Assembly: GCF_950295315.1 (NCBI RefSeq)
Contig: NW_026647636.1
Span: 1 to 64,000 of the forward strand
Source: Erinaceus europaeus
Lineage: Eukaryota; Chordata; Mammalia; Eulipotyphla; Erinaceidae
Reading direction: 5' to 3'
DNA: 64,000 bases
The notes under the pieces were generated by a model, which saw nothing but the letters and a program-made list of their open reading frames with translations, was not told the DNA's origin and made no database searches. Positions 1 to 10,322 of this stretch are shown here, in pieces. The translations under genes and the position numbers were made by a program. Each line of letters begins with the position of its first letter. The first letter of the stretch is position 1.

Positions 1-59
1 TTCACACTTTCTACTATAAAGTTTATTTCAGAATGCTGTTTTAAGAGGTTTTCCACCAT

Positions 60-491
60 TTACCACCTGACCTGGCCCCCTACACATGGGCATTGGCAGG
101 TCAATCCATACACCCAGCCTGTTTCTATCTTTCCCTAGTGAGGTCGGGTTCTGAAAAAATGAGGTTCCAGGACATATTGGTGAGGTCATCTGCCCAGGGA
201 TTTCAGAATGGAATTGCAGTAGCATTTGCAACTTGGTGGCCAAAATGCAGTAAGAGATAAAGCAGGACAAAATGTTTAGAGAACAGAAACCATAAAGGAG
301 AAATAGAGCAGATGGATATAGGGATTTTAGGGTGGATAGAAATTAGGAAGTCTATACTAATGGTGATAGTGGGCAGCCCTGTCTAGTACCTGATCGAATG
401 GGAATGCTTTTAGTTTCTCAGCATTGAGTATAAAGTTGGTTTGAGTTTGTCATTTATAGACTCCATTATCTTAAGGAATTTACCACCTAAT

Positions 492-553
<62 letters not shown>

Positions 554-810
554 CAATCATAAAGGGATGCTGGATTTTTGTCATAGGCTTTCTCTGAACT
601 TATTGAGATACTGCTGTTTTTTTTTATTTTTCTTTTATTGATGTGGTGGATCCCATTGATTTATTTAAGAATACTGAACCAGCCCTGCATTCCTGGCATA
701 AAACCCACTTGGTTGTAGTATACAATTTTTTTTAATACACTGCTATATTCCATTGGCTAGGATTTTATTCAGTGTATTAGTGTCTCTAGTTTTCTTTTTT
801 GTTGTTGTTG
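60..810 (-). mobile_element. Old L1 fragment: part of 3'UTR next to ORF2 RT region
   Basis: On the minus strand, 60-345 resembles the long L1 3'UTR seen in full at 8781-10131 (same blocks around the 'catgggcattg' and 'ctttccctagt' motifs). From about 370 the sequence matches the reverse transcriptase part of ORF2, comparable with 53450-53830. Direct adjacency of 3'UTR and RT means the ORF2 C-terminal region is missing. A (GT)n microsatellite has grown inside it at 494-552. It is heavily diverged with no usable reading frame. The right edge near 810 is uncertain, and the pyrimidine-rich 810-985 could not be assigned. Confidence 0.75.
494..552. repeat. (GT)n microsatellite
   Basis: About 29 uninterrupted GT units lie inside the old L1 fragment. 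They create an artificial Cys-Val ORF at 441-641. Confidence 0.97.
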
Positions 811-1577
811 TATCCCCCCCCCCTTTTTTGTTTTCCCCCTTAAAAGCTTTCCTCACTCCTATGGCTATTGTCTTAATTAGTGTTTGTTTTTTCATTCTTG
901 TTTGCTTTTGGCTTGATGGAATTTTTTTCTGGGCTTCTTTTTTCTTTCCTAGTTCATTATTTCAGCTTTTTTTTTTTTTTTTTTTGAGTGCCAGTGTGCA
1001 GGTATTGTTTGAGGTAACCTCTGGTCTTTTGTTCTTAGACCTCTGAAACAAGTCACTTTGGATGTGTCAAAATTGGATGGAGCTGTTATTTTAATGGTTA
1101 TACCACTGTCTGTGGAAGATGAAAAGAGGTCTCTAGTGTTTAAATTAAGGAGAGACCATAGTTACTGGTCATTCTTATCAGGAACAACACAATAGATCCC
1201 ATAAGACCTTGCCCTCAACTTGGATCAACAATGATAGAGAATGGTCCATCCTCCAAAGGGAGGCTGGATAATATACTCTATGCTACACCTGAGGATGATG
1301 GGTCCTGTTATTTGGGCAGCTTGCAATATTCCTACTTATGACCACAGAATGTGGGCTCAAATCTACAGGGATGCAGGGGTCACATAGGCTCCTAAGCTGA
1401 ATATGGGTCCCAGATCAGATCAAATCAATGGGGTTTACAGTCAATATTTATACCCCCTTCCCATATTTAGGAGCTACTCTCTTTCCTGTTCCAGCTTTCT
1501 GGTCCTTCTGCCAGCCATGACATCACCTCCCCAGACAATAATTAGGATCCACCTGCATATCATATTTCAGGCTTAGG

Positions 1578-1616
1578 TAAACAAACAAACCAAACAAACA
1601 AACAAACAAACAAAAA
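1578..1616. repeat. (AAAC)n simple repeat
   Basis: A run of AAAC units with one interruption, inside the L1 3'UTR fragment. Confidence 0.95.
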
Positions 1617-1777
1617 ACACTAGTGTAGCCACAGGCCCTTTGGAATATAACTAAAATATGCCTACTAGCTATCTATAAAATGGAAGACCCCCCCCAACTC
1701 ATCATCTGCACTCTCCCAGCCTTTACATCCATGATTGGTCAATAATCTGTTTGGTTTTGTATATTAACTCTATTTTT

Positions 1778-2073
1778 TTTAAGTTTTTTTTAAAATCTTT
1801 ATTTTATTTATTTATTCCCTTTTGTTGCCCTTGTTGTTTTTTATTGTTGTAGTTATTATTGTTGTTGTCGTTGTTGGATAGGACAGAGAGAAATGGAGAG
1901 AGGAGGGGAAGACAGAGAGGAGGAGAGAAAGATAGACACCTGCAGACCTGCTTCACCGCCTGTGAAGCGACTCCCCTGCAGGTGGGGAGCCAGGGTTCGA
2001 ACCGGGATCCTTATGCGGTCCTTGTGCTTTGCGTTACCTGTGCTTAGCCTGCTGCACTACAGCCCGACTCCAA
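1778..2073 (-). mobile_element. Group A SINE (ERI-type, tRNA-derived)
   Basis: Read on the minus strand, it has a tRNA-like head with an A box around 'tagtgcagcagg' and a B box 'ggttcgaaccc'. A CT-rich middle follows, ending in 'tctctgtcctatccaac', and then an AAC/AAT-rich tail. The 17-bp duplication atattaactctattttt flanks it at 1761-1777 and 2074-2090. The nick site TTTTT/AACC fits the L1 endonuclease preference, so it was mobilised by L1. Confidence 0.95.
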
Positions 2074-2584
2074 ATATTAACTCTATTTTTAACCACCAGG
2101 TTCCAGATGCTAGCATGATACTGACCAGAATTCCCTGCACAGACAACCCCACCAATGTGTCCTGGAGCTCTGCTTCCCCAGATCCCTTCCCCACTAGGGA
2201 AAGAGAAAGACAGGATGGGATTATGGATCAACCTGTAAACGCCCATGTTCAGCGGGGAAGCAGTTACAGAAGCCAAACCTTCCACCTTCTGCATCCCACA
2301 ATGACCTTGGGTCCATACTCCCAGAGGGTTAGAGAATAGGAAAGCTATCAGGGGAAGGGATGGGATACAGAGTTTTAGTGGTGGGAATTGTGTGGAGTTG
2401 TACCCCTCTTATCCTATGGTTTTGTCAATGTTTTCTTTTTATAAATAAAAATTTAAAAAAATAAATTAAAATAAATTAAGGAGAAAAGTCGATGACTATA
2501 ACAGCAAGGTAGTGCCCCCCTACACTGAGCACAGGTTTTGAATCTTGAAAGGTTCCATTCTCATCTATTTCCTTTTTAAAACTT

Positions 2585-2661
2585 TGTCTTAGTTATATTT
2601 ATTTATTTATTTAGTTAGTTATTTAATAGATAGAGTGGGAGTGAAACAAAAAGATAGCTGC
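2585..2661 (-). mobile_element. Group B SINE, 3' (tail) half, split by L1-A
   Basis: The AT-rich tail and CT-rich part (as its complement) of a group B SINE. The head continues at 10205 on the far side of L1-A. The last 14 bases (2648-2661) are the left copy of the L1-A target duplication. Confidence 0.85.
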
Positions 2662-2670
2662 GAGGGGAGA

Positions 2671-3280
2671 GGAAGATGGCGGACTGAGAAGTCGCTGACA
2701 GCGAGCGCTCTGACGGCATCGTCAGCAACGGTAGGATTTTCTGCCTTTAGCAGGCCAGTTAATAAGGGATGACACCAAAAAGTGAGTACAATTTAATTTG
2801 GGTTAAGAATTAGAGTAAAGGTGACACGGACTAGCAGGGCTCCAGAATTCCCAGGGCGCCTGGCAAGGCGAGTGCGCCGGGCATTGTCCTCCGCCCGCCC
2901 AGGAAGGCGGCTCCTCCGCCGGTTGCAGAGCGCGGCGGGCAGAGGACCCAGAGAGAGCACTTTAGCTCGGGGGCTTTCTCTTGGGAGTCTGCAGGGTCCA
3001 CCGCGGCCCTGAGAACAGATCCAAAGACTTCTTGAGTATAGCTCTCATTGGATCAAAGGATTTGGAGCTAGTTTTCATTTTTGAGAAATCCTTTAAAAAA
3101 GTCTGGAGGGAGGGGTTTCCCGGAATATGGCGGACTGAGAAGTGGCTAGCCTTGGAGCTCGGGACACATCTCGTGTAAACAATAGGATTTTCTGCCTTTA
3201 GCAGGCCAGGCAATAAGGGGCCATAGCGGTCATACCAAGGATGTGTCTATAACTTAATTTGGGTTAAGAATTAGAGTAGG
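2671..3280 (+). promoter_or_regulatory. L1-A 5'UTR with duplicated YY1-type module and CpG-rich spacer
   Basis: A module running from 'atggcggactgagaag' to 'gggttaagaattagagta' occurs twice, at about 2675-2816 and 3126-3278, offset about 450 bases. Copy 1 has the YY1-like AAGATGGCGG; copy 2 has ATATGGCGG. Between them, 2830-3010 is strikingly GC- and CpG-rich for this window. L1-C has the module once, right at its 5' end, and lacks the spacer. In other mammals the L1 5'UTR holds an internal RNA polymerase II promoter and YY1 positions the start; that function is inferred here. Alternative: a second 5'UTR captured during reverse transcription. Confidence 0.7.
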
Positions 3281-3519
3281 GAAAAAAAATCTTTTTTCTT
3301 CCTTTTAATTTTCAAGCATACATCCTTCCTGCCGCCCCCCCCCCGCCCCCATAAGCAGTGCCTGGGACCAGCTACTAGCAGGATACCCCATACCACCAAA
3401 CAGGGTTTTTTTTTTTGTTTTTTTTTTTAACTCACTGATACACATTTGGGAAGTTCCTCGCACTGCTCTTTAATTACAACCCTTCTTCTTATCTTCTCCC
3501 TTTTCTCTCTATATCTCTC

Positions 3520-3530
<11 letters not shown>

Positions 3531-3550
<20 letters not shown>

Positions 3551-3551
3551 T
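3531..3551. repeat. (TTA)n simple repeat
   Basis: About seven TTA units in the L1-A 5'UTR. Confidence 0.9.
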
Positions 3552-3984
3552 ATCTTGTCATACACTTCTTTCTTCTTTGCCTTTCTGAATTTGTGAATTA
3601 CTTTGGGGAAGAAATCTGATTCAGAGTGGACTCTCTATGTGTATATATCTGCTCTAGTTCCCTTTACACTCTTGTTACCCCTAGAATATACACTGGATAG
3701 TAGATTTGCATAACTGTCTATTCTTGCTATCCTCTCTTTCTTTTCTCTTTCTTCACTGGGATTTGGTTACTATTTTTTCACGGACTGGAGAAATTTTTTG
3801 GCTAACTGGTAACGATTAAACTCCTTCAATACTTACTTCAGTTGCTACTGTAATTCTGGAGGTTGGTGAGTGCAATTGTCATAAAGGTATTTAGTACAGT
3901 GTTACTTGTGCTCAAATCACAACAACTGAGGAACAACAGAGCATTAAAAAAAAAAAAGAGAGAGAGAAACACATAAATAAAAAA

Positions 3985-4899
3985 ATGGGTAGATTAAAAA
4001 CAAATAAAACTGCTACCCCAATGAATGAAGACAAGAGCCCAGAAGTAACCACAAATCAGTCAGAAGTAACCATAGATAAGAAAAGTATTCAAGCAATAAT
4101 AAACTTATTAATCACAGAAATGAAAACAACATTGGAGGAAAGGAATGGCAGTATTAGGGAAACAACACTTGAGACCCCCAAGGAAAATACTGATTATCTT
4201 GAGACAATTAGAGAACTGAAAGCTAAAATAGCTGTAATGAAGAAAGAAGCTGAGGCAAGGGAAAGCAGACTAACAGAAGCAGAAAACAGAATTAGTCAGA
4301 CAGAGGATGAGTTAGAGAAAACTAAGAAAGAGGTGAAAGAGCTTAAAAAGAGATTGAGAGACACTGAAAACAACAACAGAGACATATGGGATGATCTCAA
4401 AAGAAGTAACATTCGTATAATTGGCCTGCCAGAGGAAGAAAGAGAGGAAGGGGAAGAAAACATTCTAGAGGAAATAATACAAGAAAATTTCCCAGACCTG
4501 AATAACAGAAAGGATATCAAGGTGCAAGAGGCCCAGAGAGTACCAAACAGAATCAACCCAGACCTGAAAACACCAAGACACATCATAGTCACAATGAGAA
4601 GAAGTAAGGATAAAGAAAGGATCCTAAAGGCTGCAAGAGAGAAACAAAAAGTCACATACAGGGGAAAACCCATAAGACTTTCTGCAGATTTCTCAACTCA
4701 AACTCTAAAAGCCAGAAGGGAGTGGCAAGATATCTATCGAGCCCTGAATGAAAAAGGGTTTCAACCAAGGATAATATATCCTGCTAGACTTTCATTCAAG
4801 CTAGATGGAGGGATCAAAACCTTCTTAGACAAACAACAGTTAAAGGAGGCAACTATCACCAAGCCGGCCCTGAAAGAGGTACTAAAAGACCTCTTATAA
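3985..4899 (+). CDS. L1 ORF1 protein (RNA-binding chaperone), intact frame in L1-A
   Basis: A 304-codon open frame. In known L1s this protein trimerises, coats L1 RNA and is needed for retrotransposition. Visible here: a basic, low-complexity N-terminus (residues 1-60); a heptad-like Glu/Lys/Leu-rich stretch at about 70-130 (coiled coil); an RRM-like domain from about 141, beginning 'NIRIIGLPEEE' and including 'RHIIVTMRRS' near 198; and a C-terminal domain at about 226-304 with 'ARREWQDIYRALNEKGFQPR' and 'YPARLSF'. It is a little shorter than human ORF1p (338 aa), mainly at the N-terminus. The start is the first ATG after an A-rich 5'UTR end; ORF2 follows after 60 bases, the usual L1 spacing. 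No stop or frameshift is seen, unlike the homologue in L1-C. This is a transposon protein, not a host gene, and whether it is expressed is unknown. Confidence 0.93.
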   Translation: MGRLKTNKTATPMNEDKSPEVTTNQSEVTIDKKSIQAIINLLITEMKTTLEERNGSIRETTLETPKENTDYLETIRELKAKIAVMKKEAEARESRLTEAENRISQTEDELEKTKKEVKELKKRLRDTENNNRDIWDDLKRSNIRIIGLPEEEREEGEENILEEIIQENFPDLNNRKDIKVQEAQRVPNRINPDLKTPRHIIVTMRRSKDKERILKAAREKQKVTYRGKPIRLSADFSTQTLKARREWQDIYRALNEKGFQPRIIYPARLSFKLDGGIKTFLDKQQLKEATITKPALKEVLKDLL

Positions 4900-4959
4900 A
4901 CAAGAACATCACTATAATACTTGTAATATATCAGAGTAAACAAATCGTTTTTTAGAACA

Positions 4960-7900
4960 ATGGCTCTACAATACATTAAATCCATAATATCAATAAATGT
5001 CAATGGCTTAAACTCATCCATCAAAAGGCACAGGGTGGGGGGATGGATCAGAAAACATAACCCAACCATATGCTGCTGGCAAGAATCCCATCCGTCACAA
5101 CAAGATAAACACAGACTTAAAGTGAAAGTATGGAAAACTATCATACAGGCTAACGGTCCACAAAAAAGGGCAGGAACAGCCATTCTCATCTCAGACACGA
5201 TAGATTTTAAATTAAATAAAGTAATAAAAGATAGGCAAGGACATTATATAATGATTAGAGGATCAATCAGCCAAGAAGACTTAACAATTATTAACGTCTA
5301 TGCACCCAATGAGGGACCATCTAAATACATTAAACACCTATTGAAAGAATTTCAAAAATACATCAATAGTAATACAATAATAGTGGGAGACTTCAATACC
5401 CCACTCTCACACTTAGACAGATCAACAAGCAGAGAACCAATAAAGATACAAGAGAATTGAATGAAGAGATTGACAGACTAGACCTCTTGGACATTTTCAG
5501 ACTCCTCCACCCCAAAAAACTGGAATACACCTTCTTTTCAAATCCACACAACACATACTCCAGGATAGACCACATGTTAGGCCACAAAGACAGCATCAAT
5601 AAATTCAAGAGCATTGAAATCATCCCAAGTATCTTCTCAGACCACAGTGGAGTAAAACTAACTTTTAACAACAAACGGAAAATTATTAAAAGACATAGAA
5701 TTTGGAAACTAAACAACATGCTCCTTAAGAACCACTGGGTCAGAGACTCACTAAACAGGAAATTCAAATGTTCCTGGAAACTAATGAAAATGAAGACACA
5801 ACCTATCAAAATATTTGGGACACAGCGAAAGCAGTACTGAGAGGGAAACTTATAGCTATACAATCACATATGAAACACCAAGAAGAAGCCCAAATGAACG
5901 ACCTTACTACACACCTCAAGGACTTAGAGGAAGAGGAACAAAGGAACCCTAAAGCAACCAGAAGGACAGAAATCACTAAAGTTCGAGCAGAAATAAACAA
6001 CATCGAAAATAAAAGAACCATACAAAAGATCAATGAATCCAAATGTTGGTTCTTTGAAAGATTAAACAAAATTGACAAACCCCTAGCCAGACTCACCAAA
6101 CAAAAAAGAGAGAAGACTCAAATTAATAGAATTGTAAACGATGCAGGAGATATCACAACTGACACCACAGAAATCCAGAGAATTCTGCGAAACTTCTATA
6201 AAGAACTATATGCCACCAAGCTAGAGAATTTGGAAGAAATGGAACAATTCCTAGAAACCTATGCACTTCCAAAACTGAACCAAGAAGAACTACAAAATCT
6301 AAATGCACCAATCACAGACAAAGAAATTGAAACCGTTAATAAGAATCTCCCCAACAACAAAAGTCCTGGACCAGATGGCTTCACAAATGAATTCTACAAA
6401 ACTTTCAGGAAACAGTTAATACCCATACTTCTTAAGCTATTCCATAAGATTGAAGAAACAGGAATACTCCCTTCCACCTTTTATGAAGCCAACATCACCC
6501 TGATACCAAAAGACGATAGGGACAGAACAAAAAAGGAAAACTACAGACCAATATCTCTGATGAATATAGATGCCAAAATATTAAACAAGATCTTGGCCAA
6601 CCGGATACAGCAACACATCAAAAAGATTGTTCATCATGACCAAGTGGGATTCATCCCAGGAATGCAAGGCTGGTTCAACATCCGTAAATCAATCAATGTC
6701 ATTCATCACATCAATAAAAGCAAAGCCCAAAACCACATGATTATCTCAATAGATGCAGAGAAAGCCTTTGACAAAATCCAACACCCATTCATGCTCAAAA
6801 CTATACAAAAAATGGGAATAGATGGGAAATTCCTCAAGATAGTGGAGTCTATATATAGAAAACCTACAGCCAACATCATACTCAATGGAGAGAAGCTGAA
6901 AGCATTTCCCCTCAGATCGGGGACTAGACAGGGCTGTCCACAGTCACCGTTACTCTTCAACATAGTATTGGAAGTTCTTGCCATAGCAATCAGGCAAGAG
7001 AAAGAAATCAAAGGGATACAGATTGGAAGGGAAGAAGTCAAGCTCTCACTATTTGCAGATGATATGACAGTATACACAGAAAGACCTAAAGAATCCAGTA
7101 GAAAATTACTGGAAGTTGTTAGTTAATATAGCAAGGTATCAGGCTACAAAATCAATGTACAAAAATCTGGCATTTCTTTATGCAAACACTAAATCTGAAG
7201 AAGAAGACATCCAGAAATCACTCCCATTTAGTGTTTCAGCAAAATCAATCAAATACCTAGGAATAAAGTTGACCAAAGAAGTGAAAGACTTGTATACTGA
7301 AAACTATGAGTCGCTACTCAAGGAGATAGAAACTGATACCAAGAAATGGAAAGATATCCCATGCTCATGGATTGGAAGAATAAATATCATAAAAATGAAT
7401 ATTCTCCCCAGAGCCATATACAAATTTAATGCAATACCCATCAAAGTTCTACCAGGCTTCTTTAAGAGAATAGAACAAACACTACAATCATTTATCTGGA
7501 ACCTGAAAACACCTAGAATTGCCAAAACCATCTTAAGGAAAAGAAACAGAAATGGAGGCATCACACTCCCAGACCTTAAACTATATTATAAAGCCATCAT
7601 CATCAAAACAGCATGGTACTGGAACAAAAATAGGCACACAGACCAGTGGAACAGAATTGAAAGCCCAGAAGTAAATCCCAACACCTATGGGCATCTAATC
7701 TTTGATAAGGGGGCCCAAAGGATTAAATGGAAAAAGGAGGCTCTCTTCAATAAATGGTGCTGGGAAAACTGGGTTGTAACATGCAGAAGAATGAAATTGA
7801 ACCACTTTATTTCACCAGAAACAAAAATCAACTCCAAATGGATCAAAGACCTAGCTGTCAGACCAGAAACAATCAAATACTTAGAGGAAAACATTGGTAA

Positions 7901-8780
7901 AACACTTTCCCACATACACCTCAAGGACATCTTTGATGAATCAAACCCAATTGCAAGGAAGACCAAAGCAGAAACAAACCAATGGGACTACATCAAATTG
8001 AAAAGCTTCTGCACATCCAAAGAAACTATTAAACAAACAGAGAGACCCCTCACAGAATGGGAGAAGATCTTCACATGCCAGACATCAGACAAGAAACTAA
8101 TCACGAAAATATATAAAGAGCTCAGCAAACTTAGCCGCAAAAAAGCAAATGACCCCATCCAAATATGGGCAGAGGAAATGAACAAAACATTCACCACAGA
8201 GGAGATCCAAAAGGCTAACAAACATATGAAAAACTGCTCTAGGTCACGGATTATCAGAGAAATGCAAATCAAGACAACACTAAGATACCACCTCACTCCT
8301 GTAAGAATGGCATACATCAAAAAGGACAGCAGCAACAAATGCTGGAGAGGATGTGGGGACAGAGGAACCCTTTTACATTGCTGGTGGGAATGTAAATTGG
8401 TACAGCCTCTGTGGAGAGCAGTCTGGAAAACTCTCAGAAGGCTAGACTTGGACCTTCCATATGACCCAATAATTCCTCTCCTGGTGTTATACCCCAAGGA
8501 CTCCATAACACCCAACCAAAAAGAGGTGTGTACTCCAATGTTCATAGCAGCACAATTCATAATAGCTAAAACCTGGAAGCAACCCGGGTGCCCAACACCA
8601 GATGAGTGGCTGAGAAAGCTGTGGTATATATACACAATGGAATACTATGCAGCTATCAAGAACAATGAACCCACCTTCTCTGACCCATCTTGGACAGAGC
8701 TAGAAGGAATTATGTTAAGTGAACTAAGTCAGAAAGATAAAGATGAGTATGGGATGATCCCACTCATCAACAGAAGCTGA
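4960..8780 (+). pseudogene. L1 ORF2 (endonuclease / reverse transcriptase), broken, in L1-A
   Basis: The usual ORF2 product nicks target DNA and reverse-transcribes L1 RNA. Visible parts: an AP-like endonuclease at the start (NVNGLNS, WQESH, GDFNTPLS, then FSDHSGV in the next frame); the RT core with [40 protein letters not shown] and catalytic FADD (7052-7063); and a C-terminal Cys motif CX3CX7HX4C at 8340-8393. Breaks found against L1-C: one A lost near 5428, one base lost near 5755, a CAA-to-TAA stop at 7124-7126, and two bases lost near 7166. From 7170 to the TGA at 8778 the frame is open. It would not make a working enzyme; C-terminal fragments are conceivable only. Confidence 0.95.
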
Positions 8781-10131
8781 CTAAGAAGATCTGAAAGGGA
8801 AACTAAAAGCAGGACCTGATCAAATTCTAAGTAGGTTACCAAAGTAAAAACCCAGTGGTGAGGGGTAGGCATGTAGCTTCCTGGGCCAGGGGGGTGTGGG
8901 AGTGGGTGGGAGGGATGGGTCACAGTCCTTTGGTGGTGGGAATGGTGTTTATGTAAACTCCTAGCAAAATGTAGACATATAAATCAGGAGCTAATTAATA
9001 TGAGAGGGGGAAATCAATTGTATGTCTCAAAGTTTCTCAAAAGACAAACTGAATCTTTTTAATATATAGGCTATGTATTTGATATGCGGACTCTCTCAAA
9101 AGCCTAGACCAAGTAGATTAGAAGCTTCCAATAGCACAGCTATATACAAGATACTGGGTACTGTCCAGCAAACCATAACAAAGGGACTTTTCAAAGTTAA
9201 CCCAATTAACAAATAATGTGATGATAATATTAACTATTGATTGTCTTTTTGAACCCTAAGACAGCAGGAACCTCACATCTTCACTATAGAGCCCCTACTT
9301 CCCCCAGTCCTGGAACCCTTGGATAGGGCCCACTTTCCTGTATGCATCTCCCAATCCAAACCAAATAACATTGCATCTGCTGATCACAACCTAACCAAAG
9401 CAACGATTGCTACCTCAACTTGCTTCACCTCAGAATGTATCCAGAGACTTCACGTGTGGAATGACAACCCTTCAGCTTCATTACTCGGGTGAGACCTTTC
9501 CTTTCATAGTACACTCTAATTTCATCTCATGTAGTTCACTTTCCAACAAAGTCCCATAACCTAGATATACACCAGTTTCTGTGAGAGAGAGCTTATGTTC
9601 ACACGTATCCATAAACTACTGCAAAATATATACCTGTAGCAGTACTACACTAGAGTTTGCAGTGAGTACCTCCCTAACACTTCCTCTCCACTATTCCAAG
9701 CTTGGGATCCATGATTGTTCAACAAATTGTTTGGCTTCATATGTTAACTCTCTTTTCAATCACCAGGTTCCTGATGCCACCAGGATGCTGGCTAGGCTTC
9801 CCTGGATTAAAGACCCCACCGATGTGTCCTGGAGCTCAGCTTCCCCAGAGTCACACCCTACTAGGGAAAGAGAGAGGCAGACTGGGGGTATGGACCGACC
9901 AGTCAACGCCCATGTTCAGCGGGGAAGCAATTACAGAAGCCAGACCTTCTACCTTCTGCAACCCTCAACGACCCTGGGTCCATGCTCCCAGAGGGATAGA
10001 GAATGGGAAAGCTACCATGGGAGGGGGTGGGTTATGGGGATTGGGGCTTGGGAATTGTGTGGAGTTGTACCCCTCCTACCTTATGCTTTTGTTCACTAAT
10101 CCTTTCTTAAATAAAAAATTTTAAAAAAAAA
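8781..10131 (+). mobile_element. Long 3'UTR of L1-A
   Basis: About 1.35 kb from the ORF2 stop to the first A-rich tail. It is shared nearly end to end with L1-B (44948-46278) and L1-C (50250-51590). The last 350 bases are the part most often found as solo fragments in this window (1040-2455, 28075-28503, 31225-31480, 32600-33090, 39595-39752). The first tail near 10108-10131 has an AAATAAAA signal. Confidence 0.9.
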
Positions 10132-10184
10132 GAAATAATAAGTAACTACTTTAAAGTTTTAGCATTTTAATAAAACACTTGTAT
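10132..10184 (+). mobile_element. Probable L1 3' transduction
   Basis: About 53 bases absent from L1-B and L1-C lie between the first A-rich tail of L1-A and a second pure A run. They hold AATAAA at 10169-10174, ten bases before the second poly(A) at 10185, and the target duplication follows directly. This is the layout expected when transcription reads past the weak L1 signal into flanking DNA of the parent locus. Confidence 0.8.
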
Positions 10185-10204
10185 AAAAAAAAAAAGATAG
10201 CTGC

Positions 10205-10322
10205 AGCACTGCTTCACCATTCACAAAGCTTTTCCCCAGCAGATGGGGGTCAGGAACTTGAACTTGTGACCTTACACACTGCAATGTGTACACTTATCCA
10301 GGTGCACCACCACCTGGTCAAC
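10205..10322 (-). mobile_element. Group B SINE, 5' (head) half, split by L1-A
   Basis: Continues 2585-2661. The block reads 'agcactgcttcacc', then the tRNA-like head with 'ccaggtgcaccaccacctgg' at its end. Joined across L1-A with one duplication removed, it gives a normal-length group B SINE. Confidence 0.88.

Larger units (their letters stand above)
1040..2455 (+). mobile_element. L1 3'UTR fragment, split by a SINE
   Basis: The 2074-2455 part matches the end of the L1-A 3'UTR: the 'cagcggggaagcag' block, 'ggtgggaattgtgtggagtt', 'cttatcctatggttttgtc', then 'ataaataaaaa'. The 1040-1640 part matches, in opposite orientation, the piece at 30464-30970, so both belong to an older 3'UTR variant of this family. 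A group A SINE at 1778-2073 interrupts it with a perfect duplication. The left edge is uncertain. Confidence 0.8.
2662..10190 (+). mobile_element. L1-A, near-full-length LINE-1 retrotransposon
   Basis: Order: 5'UTR 2662-3984, ORF1 3985-4899, ORF2 (broken) 4960-8780, 3'UTR 8781-10131, 3' transduction 10132-10184, poly(A). The 14-bp duplication aaaaagatagctgc lies at 2648-2661 and 10191-10204. The pre-insertion bottom strand reads TTTTT/GTTTC, an L1-type nick. The full 5'UTR starting near an AAGATGGCGG motif (a YY1-type site, as at the start of human L1) suggests full length. ORF1 is open but ORF2 has at least four lesions, so it cannot move autonomously. It is close to L1-C but differs in its 5'UTR and 3' end. 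Confidence 0.97.

Noticed and set aside
441..641. 66-codon frame with Cys-Val repeats
   Set aside because: Translation of (GT)n inside an old L1 fragment.
3985..4899. Intact 304-codon ORF as a host gene
   Set aside because: Its RRM-like and C-terminal domains, and ORF2 60 bases downstream, show it is the L1 ORF1; single exon within a retrotransposon.
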